A stretch of 20,319 nt of DNA from UBA920 sp964424635. Lineage in GTDB: Bacteria; Patescibacteriota; Doudnabacteria; UBA920. Position numbers and translations under genes: made by a program. Positions 13,678 to 19,771 of the stretch are shown here, piece by piece. The notes under the pieces are model-generated. The model saw nothing but the letters and a program-made list of their open reading frames with translations. It searched no databases and had not been told where the DNA came from. The stretch is taken from the NCBI GenBank assembly GCA_964424635.1, contig CAYRJC010000011.1, positions 1-20,319 of the forward strand, read 5' to 3'. Every line of letters starts with the position of its first letter. Position 1 is the first letter of the stretch.

Positions 13678-14688
13678 ATGCAGAAGAAACAGAAATTTCC
13701 ATGGAAAAAGAACTTTTTCCGGGTACCCGAATGGGTCAAAATTAAAATAAAAGATCAAAAAAGGCCTGATATCATAGTGGCTGCGGTCAAAAAGATCACA
13801 GCAGCAGACGTGATAGCTGGATTATATAAGCATTTGGGTATACACATGGAAGGGGAAAATTTAATCTTCCCTTCTACTCAAATACCGAACGTGACTTCTG
13901 GGCGATATTCCAGGACGAATATTCAGGGAAAAGAAGTAATTCGTAGGGACTTGCCTAAAATAACTAAATCCTACACTTGGGATTCGCCTAACTTTGGAGA
14001 TTGGTCCAAGGGTTCCCATCAAGTGACTATTGATCGGGAAGTCTATCAGCGAGAGTTTATTTCTCCTAAAGAACTTGAAATAAAAATCGAATTGTTAGAC
14101 ACGCAACAAAAGGATGGAGCTGTAATCTTTGTATTAAAGTTTACAGTGGAAGAAGTATTGTCTATTTCTGATGAAGATTTTGAAGGCAGTCTTCTATACA
14201 ATTTAAACCTCTTGCAAGAAAATATCGGACGATCCGAAGTATTTCCGAGCGATGCTACGCGCGAAGATTTTATGAGAACTGTGCTTGTTGAATGGGAGAT
14301 ATTACCACCTGGTAAAAAAGAAGATATTATTGAAAAGATTATTTCTGGATTTAAATCCGTGACGCCAGAAGAGCGAGAGAAAATAGGGCTACGCTATGAC
14401 TTGCTTAGTAAACTAAAGCCTCAGTGTTACGTTAGAGGTACGAGTGGATTTCATCGATATTTTGGAGCCATGTTTGCTGATGATCTAGTTGTTTTCGAAA
14501 ATATAGAGTATGGTAATGCCATTTATGCTATGTTTGAAGACTGGAAAAAACTCAGTAAGCGAAGTCGCACACAGCTACTAAGCGGAGGAGATACAGGGTT
14601 CGAGAGAATTGTGCATCGTGACGGTTGGGAGTCAAAAGTCCAAGAGCTAGTTAGAAACAAAATGATTCAAAAAGAGAAGGTTGCTTGA
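13678..14688 (+). CDS. Unknown protein under XRE/ImmA control
   Basis: A 336-aa soluble protein with AGGAG seven bases before the ATG, one of the best ribosome binding sites in the window. I do not recognise the family. Visible features are a basic, aromatic N-terminus; a conserved-looking block W-D-S-P-N-F-G-D-W-S-K-G-S-H (about 100-113) followed by R-E-V-Y-Q-R-E-F; beta strands (E-L-E-I-K-I-E-L-L); an acidic helical middle; and a C-terminus with G-G-D-T-G-F-E-R and a basic tail. No membrane segments, Walker motifs or HTH. Its promoter and operator copy those of the XRE-ImmA operon, so it is probably induced when the repressor is destroyed. A damage-response, excision or abortive-type effector are all possible; no function is claimed. 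Confidence 0.8.
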   Translation: MQKKQKFPWKKNFFRVPEWVKIKIKDQKRPDIIVAAVKKITAADVIAGLYKHLGIHMEGENLIFPSTQIPNVTSGRYSRTNIQGKEVIRRDLPKITKSYTWDSPNFGDWSKGSHQVTIDREVYQREFISPKELEIKIELLDTQQKDGAVIFVLKFTVEEVLSISDEDFEGSLLYNLNLLQENIGRSEVFPSDATREDFMRTVLVEWEILPPGKKEDIIEKIISGFKSVTPEEREKIGLRYDLLSKLKPQCYVRGTSGFHRYFGAMFADDLVVFENIEYGNAIYAMFEDWKKLSKRSRTQLLSGGDTGFERIVHRDGWESKVQELVRNKMIQKEKVA

Positions 14689-14693
14689 ACATT

Positions 14694-14724
14694 AAGGCCG
14701 AGTAATGAACTTGGCCTTTTATTA
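14694..14724 (+). terminator. Terminator of the unknown effector gene
   Basis: Arms AAGGCCGAGT (14694-14703) and ACTTGGCCTT (14709-14718), 10 pairs including one G-T, loop AATGA, then a T-rich tail. It sits at the 3' end of the convergent membrane-protein gene. Confidence 0.88.
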
Positions 14725-14934
14725 TTGCATTTTGCTTTGAGCAAGTTTTTTTCTCTTCTGCTTGATGACAAGTCCTGATATAACTACCCAAACAAACTGG
14801 GTTGCAAAACCATATAAATTAGCACTGACAAGGGATACGATTGAAACTATTAGCATTAGAGCAAAAATGACTAATGCCCCAATATATAGAACCCAATCAA
14901 ACCCGTTAAAAATTATTTCGTTGTTGTCTTTCAT
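14722..14934 (-). CDS. Small two-helix membrane protein
   Basis: A 70-aa protein starting at the ATG at 14934 (M-K-D-N-N-E). An in-frame TTG at 14958 is less likely because it sits in the preceding terminator. Two hydrophobic helices (about 12-36 and 41-58) are followed by a strongly basic tail K-Q-K-R-K-K-K-L. This is a topology with a cytoplasmic C-terminus. AGAAAG gives a weak ribosome binding site. A structured RNA and a terminator lie directly upstream on the same strand, so the gene may be expressed by read-through. Small basic membrane proteins in mobile elements can be holin-like, toxin or entry-exclusion factors, but nothing decides between these. Confidence 0.55.
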   Translation of the reverse strand: MKDNNEIIFNGFDWVLYIGALVIFALMLIVSIVSLVSANLYGFATQFVWVVISGLVIKQKRKKLAQSKMQ

Positions 14935-14956
14935 AGCATTTCTTTCTGCAGGTATC

Positions 14957-15097
14957 AAAAAGGGCCACCCGCTTGCCCCACTAACCTTTCGGTTAGCGAC
15001 CAGAAGAATGGCTAAGACAAGACAGGTGACCGTCTTTGCATTCTTCTGGATTTATTCGCCATGCCACTTGCGTGGTTTAGGCTACTCATTAAGTTGT
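14957..15097 (-). ncRNA. Candidate structured RNA with two GNRA tetraloops
   Basis: On the minus strand, in order: a nested hairpin GCC/GGC closing CCAC-GCAA-GTGG (15082-15058); an 11-bp perfect stem CCAGAAGAATG/CATTCTTCTGG (15049-15039 with 15010-15000), enclosing a second stem AAGAC..GTCTT; a 6-bp hairpin CTAACC-GAAA-GGTTAG (14996-14981); and a GC-rich terminator GGGC/GCCC with five T (14979-14957). Both capped stems have GNRA loops (GCAA, GAAA) only when read on this strand, fixing the orientation. An extended -10 lies at 15109-15104. About 140 nt, no open frame. I recognise no Rfam-type family: it lacks the conserved cores of c-di-GMP-I, ZTP, cobalamin, RNase P and tmRNA. Confidence 0.6.
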
Positions 15098-15103
15098 ATA
15101 TGT

Positions 15104-15112
15104 ATTATATCA
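15104..15112 (-). promoter_or_regulatory. Extended -10 promoter of the structured RNA
   Basis: On the minus strand TGA-TATAAT (15112-15104). The -35 position holds only TTTATG, 17 bp upstream. Start near 15097. Upstream it runs into an arm that carries a TGTAAGC switch half-site. Confidence 0.5.
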
Positions 15113-15116
15113 TCTT

Positions 15117-15239
15117 GTAAGCGAGGCATAAACAGCTCCTAAAATCGGCAAAACGACGTCAAAATGGCTGTATTATGCTTACTTCCGGAGTATCCCATTG
15201 CGAATCGAGTCGCGTGCAACAGGCGTCAGATTAGGAGCT
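15117..15239. repeat. Nested inverted repeats with TGTAAGC half-sites
   Basis: Left arm GTAAGC-GAGGC-ATAA-ACAGC (15117-15136) pairs with GCTGTATTATGCTTAC (15167-15182), 15 pairs with one 5-nt and one 1-nt bulge. An overlapping 9-bp inverted repeat AGCTCCTAA (15134-15142) / TTAGGAGCT (15231-15239) spans the rest, with a smaller hairpin (TTGCGA.. to ..TCGCGTGCAA) inside. The outer arm ends carry TGTAAGC and GCTTAC, the operator half-site of the XRE switch. Could be a second RNA, a regulated divergent promoter region, or an origin or recombination site. Confidence 0.45.
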
Positions 15240-15274
15240 GAGATTTGAAAATTGGTGTAAAATGACAGCAATAA

Positions 15275-16228
15275 ATGCCAAAATATAGACTAAACACTGT
15301 TTCAAGCACACAGGGTCAGATTTCTTTTAAAGCCTCTGATTTGCTTACTAAAGAAGAATTTATAAAGCACTGCGAGAGCAGGGGTGTATTTGATGTTAGT
15401 AATAATTTTGATGAATTGTTAAACAAAGATGTTATTCTGCCACTTAAAGGAAAATATCCAAAGTATCTTGCCTATGAGATTTGGAGATATTGGGATGAGA
15501 TCCCGAAAAGAAACAAATCCGTAACTTATGAACTTAATAAAGAGAAAATGTTGCGGTTAAGATTAAAGTGGCACAGAAGAATTATGACACTTGTTTATGC
15601 TATCCAAGATTACAATACAAAACTACTGAAAGCATTAAAGCCTACTATAGATGATATTCTGAATGATAATTTGTCTGAATCAGAAAAGAATAAAAATATC
15701 AGGTCAGTCATAAGGGAATATTCAAAGGATGCGGTAATGAGTATTCAGCAGTTGGCTATCAAGGCCTCAGAAACGCATCCTGTGATAAAATTTTTTGACC
15801 GCGGAGATAGCTCTGACGATTATACTGCGTTTATAAAAGTGCATTATATCGATCCTTTACTGGACGATATATGGAGGCTCAAAGGAAATTTTGATCTTTA
15901 CACTATCGACAGGTTTAGTCTAAAAGAAAACCTTTTTAATACTGATGAGGTTAGGAAAGCTGAGTACGAATCATATAGCCCGTTAGTTAGACTGGCACAA
16001 GATCAGTGGAATATAGTTACCTTGTTAAAATGGTTTCTCGATGACATTGGTGGTAAGGAAGTTAAATTGGAACTGAGCGATTTGTGTAAATTTTGTTCAA
16101 AGCCAATTTTACAAAATAATATAGGTAGGCCCAGAAGTTTCCATAGTAAAGAACAAGACCCTGAGTGTTATCGATTGAGAAGAAATCACGATAAGTCTAA
16201 AAGCCGAAAGAGACTAAAAACAGCTTAA
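15275..16228 (+). CDS. Hypothetical protein with C-terminal Cys/His zinc motif
   Basis: A 317-aa basic protein beginning M-P-K-Y-R-L-N. The middle is helical, with K-M-L-R-L-R-L-K-W-H-R-R (about 90-101) and long amphipathic helices. The last 50 residues contain C-K-F-C-S-K-P-I, then G-R-P-R-S-F-H and D-P-E-C-Y-R-L-R-R-N: a C-x2-C ... H/C zinc finger of the kind found at the ends of DNA-binding or replication-associated mobile-element proteins. The tail is Lys/Arg-rich. No ribosome binding site is visible. It precedes the ATPase gene and may act with it, but a terminator separates them. Function unknown. Confidence 0.75.
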   Translation: MPKYRLNTVSSTQGQISFKASDLLTKEEFIKHCESRGVFDVSNNFDELLNKDVILPLKGKYPKYLAYEIWRYWDEIPKRNKSVTYELNKEKMLRLRLKWHRRIMTLVYAIQDYNTKLLKALKPTIDDILNDNLSESEKNKNIRSVIREYSKDAVMSIQQLAIKASETHPVIKFFDRGDSSDDYTAFIKVHYIDPLLDDIWRLKGNFDLYTIDRFSLKENLFNTDEVRKAEYESYSPLVRLAQDQWNIVTLLKWFLDDIGGKEVKLELSDLCKFCSKPILQNNIGRPRSFHSKEQDPECYRLRRNHDKSKSRKRLKTA

Positions 16229-16240
16229 GTGCTGTTTTTT
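16217..16240. terminator. Bidirectional terminator overlapping the stop codon
   Basis: Arms AAAACAGC (16217-16224) and GCTGTTTT (16231-16238) around TTAAGT, with A and T runs on either side. The upstream gene's TAA is in the loop. Confidence 0.85.
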
Positions 16241-16250
16241 AGTTTTCCTC

Positions 16251-16436
16251 ATGTCTCAAAAACTGTCACTAAAAGTGAAGGCATATTTTGTTTGCAATAC
16301 TTCCAGCATGATTGAACAACAGGTCGACAATCAAAATAATGAGTTCTTGCCGGAAGCGATGGACTACATAGAAGTAGTCCTGGATATTTTTGGTAAGAAT
16401 GAAAGAAAGGAAGACATTGGAAAACCAAAAAACTGA
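16251..16436 (+). CDS. Small hypothetical protein
   Basis: A 61-aa acidic protein (starts M-S-Q-K-L-S-L-K-V-K) with a helical region E-F-L-P-E-A-M-D-Y-I-E-V-V-L-D-I-F. No ribosome binding site. It overlaps the start of the ATPase gene by 38 bases in another frame, the arrangement of coupled mobile-element genes. Amino-acid composition looks genuine, but the frame is short and it could be fortuitous. Confidence 0.5.
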   Translation: MSQKLSLKVKAYFVCNTSSMIEQQVDNQNNEFLPEAMDYIEVVLDIFGKNERKEDIGKPKN

Positions 16437-17790
16437 ATATGACGAGGAGTTTATGGATCAGTTCACCAAAGAGGCTTTTCAAGTCGAGGATCATGTTACG
16501 AGGGGAAAAAGAGAGATTGTCCAGTTAAAGAAACCAGATAATCTGGTAGAAAAAACCGACTGGGACAAGATTATTAAAAGTAACTTTCCCGATTTATGGA
16601 ATGTTGCTGACATTACTTTAGCAGGTGCAGGACAGTTGTTGATTAAAGATATTGTGAACCCCTTTGGTTTAGTGCTTGTAGACAAGCCTAGTTCAGGAAA
16701 GACAATAGTCCTTAACTTCTTTGATAACTTGGATGACGAGCTTGTTTATCCAGTAGATAATTTTTCACCAGCATCCTTTGTAACTCACGCTGCAAATAAA
16801 CCTAGTGTAACCCTTGAAAGTATCGATATGTTACCAAAGATTAAGGATAAAATCCTGCTGGTAAGAGATTTGGCTCCTATCTTTAGCCTTAGAGATGACG
16901 ATTTGCAAAAGCAAATGGGAACCCTAACTAGGGTATTTGATGGGGAAGGATTGCAAAGCAACACTGGCGTACATGGCAAAAGAGGCTACAAGGGCACATA
17001 TATGTTTGCGTTCTTGGCTGCATCGACTCCGATAAGACCAAGGATATGGAAAACAATGTCAACACTTGGAAGTAGGCTGTTCTTTGTGAATGTTGGCAGT
17101 AAAGAAAAAAGCATTGATACCTTAGCCGATCAACTTATTACCAGGTCATTCAAAGCCAAAGAAAAAGAATGTCGCAAAGTAACCGCAGACTTAATCAGAA
17201 CATTGTGGGAGAAATATCCAAAAGGTATTAAGTGGGATCATTCGAAAACCAATAGAAAGTACATTCTGGATATTTCAAGGATAGCAGTCATGTTAGCAAA
17301 GTTTCGGGGAAGTGTATCAGTATGGCAAATCTCAGATAGCCAAGATGGTGGAGAAAGGAAAGATAGATTCAACCACACCATTCCGGAAGATGAAAGACCA
17401 GATCGCATTAACCAAATCTTATACAACTTTGCCAGAGGTCATGCAGTGATATGCGGTAGAGATATCCTGAAAAGAATAGATATCAAAGCCGTGCTACGGT
17501 TGGCACTGGAATCTGCTCCTTATCATAGAACACAGCTATTCAAGGCGCTCGTAGCCAAGGGAGGCCAGATAGATACAGAAGGAGCTATGGAGTTGTTCGG
17601 ATGCTCAGCACCTACAGCTCATAAAGAGATGGAATATTTATCGACATTGGGACTGGTCGAAAAGCTATCGTACGGAGGCAGAGACGAAAACGATAAGTTC
17701 ATAACTAAACACAGGATAGTTCTTAAGCCAGAACTTCGTTGGTTAGTTGATGAATGTTTAAAGGACTGGCCGGACTTATTCCAGGTTTAA
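16399..17790 (+). CDS. Mobile-element AAA+-like ATPase with C-terminal winged helix
   Basis: About 463 aa from the ATG at 16399. An in-frame ATG at 16453 has GAGGAG three bases before it and may be the true start. Walker A is V-D-K-P-S-S-G-K-T (about 94-102). A Walker-B-like strand I-L-L-V-R-D-L-A-P-I-F follows, with Asp in the expected place. A-A-S-T-P (sensor 1-like) and T-L-G-S-R-L-F-F-V (Arg finger-like) come next. The C-terminal 110 residues form a winged helix (Y-H-R-T-Q-L-F-K-A-L ... C-S-A-P-T-A-H-K-E-M-E-Y-L-S). Such proteins serve as replication or helicase-type ATPases in integrative elements; primase activity is not evident. No close named family recognised. Confidence 0.75.
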   Translation: MKERKTLENQKTEYDEEFMDQFTKEAFQVEDHVTRGKREIVQLKKPDNLVEKTDWDKIIKSNFPDLWNVADITLAGAGQLLIKDIVNPFGLVLVDKPSSGKTIVLNFFDNLDDELVYPVDNFSPASFVTHAANKPSVTLESIDMLPKIKDKILLVRDLAPIFSLRDDDLQKQMGTLTRVFDGEGLQSNTGVHGKRGYKGTYMFAFLAASTPIRPRIWKTMSTLGSRLFFVNVGSKEKSIDTLADQLITRSFKAKEKECRKVTADLIRTLWEKYPKGIKWDHSKTNRKYILDISRIAVMLAKFRGSVSVWQISDSQDGGERKDRFNHTIPEDERPDRINQILYNFARGHAVICGRDILKRIDIKAVLRLALESAPYHRTQLFKALVAKGGQIDTEGAMELFGCSAPTAHKEMEYLSTLGLVEKLSYGGRDENDKFITKHRIVLKPELRWLVDECLKDWPDLFQV

Positions 17791-17797
17791 AGCAAAA

Positions 17798-17835
17798 CTA
17801 CCCTTGTGTGTTAGGAGGGTGACACACAGGGGTAG
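17798..17835. repeat. Long inverted repeat without T tract, upstream of the recombinase
   Basis: Arms CTACCCTTGTGTG (17798-17810) and CACACAGGGGTAG (17823-17835): 13 bp with one G-T pair, 12-nt centre TTAGGAGGGTGA. No T run follows, so it is a poor terminator. A second, weaker inverted repeat TTTAAGC/GCTTAAA follows (17842-17861). Serine-recombinase att sites are imperfect inverted repeats next to the recombinase gene, so this is a candidate, unproven. Confidence 0.5.
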
Positions 17836-18125
17836 ATACGCTTTAAGCTAGCTTGCTTAAAAACCGAAAAACTCCAAATTAAGAATATTGCATTGATTAA
17901 ACTTGATTTATTAGAGGTTTTAAAAAGGGAATAAGCAGGTTTTACAGCGGTTTATATCAGTTTTAGACTAGGTCTTTAAAAATCAATTAATCAAAATCTT
18001 AACTAGCTATTGAAAATCATCGAAATATCGAGAGGTTAAATAGCATATCTTATCACATCTTATACATTACCTAGATTATAAAAACAGCATGTATTTGCTG
18101 GTAATTAATTTAAATCCTTAGAAAT
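17836..18125 (+). other. Gene-free recombinase upstream region
   Basis: AT-rich, with no open frame. Besides the inverted repeats at its left end it holds four (A/C)GGTTTTA-like copies near 17915, 17937, 17948 and 17959, spaced about 22, 11 and 11 bp. It also holds a tandem ATCTTATCAC-ATCTTATA (18047-18064), similar to 18137-18160 inside the recombinase start. No clear promoter could be fixed; a TATAAA at 18076 has no good -35. Confidence 0.4.
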
Positions 18126-19760
18126 ATGAATAACCTATCTTATAATCCAACTTATCACAACTTGGACACCAAAACTATGACACAAAACGATCAACAAAAT
18201 ATGTACTTCTCATACCAAAGAGTTAGCTCTGAAAGGCAAACTGAGGGAATGTCGTTGGAAGAGCAAACAAGGCAAATTAGAAGTTTCGCTGAGAAAAAGG
18301 AGTTAATAATTAAACAAGAGTACGTTGAAGTGGATAGTGCATCCGAGCTTAATAGACCAGTATTTGCAGAAATGGTTACTGAACTAAAGAAACAAAGACT
18401 CACAGGGATAATTTTCCACTCAGTAGATAGATCAGCACGAAACCCTTTTGATCAGGCTACTATATACAAATTAATTCAAGAAGGATATACGTTTCATTTT
18501 GTAGCTGAAAATCTTTCAACAGATAATCCAACTGCCAGAAGCATGATATTGATCATGTGGGGAATGGCTAGTTCCTTTACAGAGAATTTAAAATTCCATG
18601 TTAACAAAGGCATTATGGGAATGCTCAACGACGGAAGATCTCCTAATGCTGGTCCAATTGGATATCTTGATAAGGGCAAAGGGGTTAAGGAGCCTGATCC
18701 AATTCAATCAAGGTTAGTTCGGAGAGCTTTCGAAATGTACGCCACGGAAGAATACGACATTATAACTTTGGCAAATAAGCTTAATGATTTGGGATTGAGA
18801 AATAAGCAGGGCAATCCAGTACCTTACAAGGTTCTCTATAAGATGTTTAGGAATCAGTTTTACATAGGGACAATTACTTACAGAGACATTCCGTATGAAG
18901 GCAAGCATGAAAAAATTATTCCTAAGTCCTTGTTCGATAAAGTTCAGTTGGCTCTAAACAAAAAGAGCTACAAACACAAGACGAGGTTCGCTTACATATT
19001 TCAACATCTAGTTAATTGTCCTAAATGTGGTAGAAGGCTCAGGTGCATTTCTGCTAAGAAGTGGTATAAATATTACAATTGCAGACATAAGGACTGCTCT
19101 TACAAAGAAAACATTAGCGAATCTCAATTAGAAGCAGCCTTCCTTGATGCACTGAGAAAGATTGAATTCACCGATAAAGAAGTGGAGATGTTTTTGAAGG
19201 CCGTAGTTCAGTTTAGACAAGATTTAAGAGCTACTAGTAAGTTGCAGGTAAGGCAGTTAGAAATGGAAGCTGCAAAGATTGATCAACAAATTGATGACCT
19301 AATGACAAAGTATCTCGAGCAAAAATTAACCGACGATGATTACAAGGCAATGAAAGGTAAGCTCATCAACAAAAGACAAGAACTTAGCGAGAGAAATACA
19401 AGCTTAAGTAAAGCCGATGAAGACATCTGTCAAAAAATAGAAGAAATTGGAAAACTCATGAAAAAACCAGTGAATGCTTACTTTCTCGCCGATAATGAAA
19501 ATAAGAGACGATTAGTTCGGTCGCTAATGGAAAACTTTATCTGGGAAGAAGAAAAGCCAATAGTTAATTGGCGAAACATAATAAAACACCTATCCGAAAA
19601 GGATAAGTGTCTTATTGGTAGTGCACCTCAGTCTAGAACCATCCCAAGTGGGGTTTCTAAAGGAGTTCCGAGGCACTCCTTCCTTAGTAGTACAACGCAT
19701 CAGGGTCTAGGGATGAAATTCAAAATAAGACAAATGAGACAGTATAAAAGGATTCGATGA
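18126..19760 (+). CDS. Large serine recombinase
   Basis: A 544-aa site-specific integrase. The resolvase-like catalytic domain (about 27-170) carries Y-Q-R-V-S with nucleophile Ser34 and the arginine motif V-D-R-S-A-R-N-P. The recombinase domain follows (about 185-290), then a zinc beta-ribbon C-P-K-C-G-R-R-L with a later C-R-H-K-D-C (about 299-325), and a coiled coil (about 375-450). That is the full architecture of large serine integrases, which integrate and excise elements at att sites. The start is uncertain: ATG at 18126 or 18177, neither with a ribosome binding site. The last 40 residues (from about S-A-P-Q-S-R-T) are Ser/Arg-rich and unlike the usual end; see findings. Convergent with the next gene, 5 bases apart. 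Confidence 0.93.
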   Translation: MNNLSYNPTYHNLDTKTMTQNDQQNMYFSYQRVSSERQTEGMSLEEQTRQIRSFAEKKELIIKQEYVEVDSASELNRPVFAEMVTELKKQRLTGIIFHSVDRSARNPFDQATIYKLIQEGYTFHFVAENLSTDNPTARSMILIMWGMASSFTENLKFHVNKGIMGMLNDGRSPNAGPIGYLDKGKGVKEPDPIQSRLVRRAFEMYATEEYDIITLANKLNDLGLRNKQGNPVPYKVLYKMFRNQFYIGTITYRDIPYEGKHEKIIPKSLFDKVQLALNKKSYKHKTRFAYIFQHLVNCPKCGRRLRCISAKKWYKYYNCRHKDCSYKENISESQLEAAFLDALRKIEFTDKEVEMFLKAVVQFRQDLRATSKLQVRQLEMEAAKIDQQIDDLMTKYLEQKLTDDDYKAMKGKLINKRQELSERNTSLSKADEDICQKIEEIGKLMKKPVNAYFLADNENKRRLVRSLMENFIWEEEKPIVNWRNIIKHLSEKDKCLIGSAPQSRTIPSGVSKGVPRHSFLSSTTHQGLGMKFKIRQMRQYKRIR

Positions 19761-19771
19761 CTGTCTTATTT
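19723..19771. repeat. Inverted repeat between convergent genes
   Basis: AAATAAGACA (19723-19732) and TGTCTTATTT (19762-19771), perfect 10-bp arms across the convergent 3' ends of the recombinase and the following gene. Possible weak bidirectional terminator; loop of 29 nt. Confidence 0.4.

Noticed and set aside
14957..15097. Structured RNA as c-di-GMP-I, HDV-like or ZTP family
   Set aside because: Only short word matches (for example CCTAAACC, GGCATGGC) without the required core pairing or conserved blocks.
14762..15142. Rightward 126-codon frame across the membrane-protein gene and structured RNA
   Set aside because: It lies opposite a plausible two-helix protein and a symmetric RNA; no ribosome binding site and no domain-like segments.
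17811..17822. AGGAGG in the inverted-repeat centre as a ribosome binding site
   Set aside because: No start codon or open frame follows at a usable distance.
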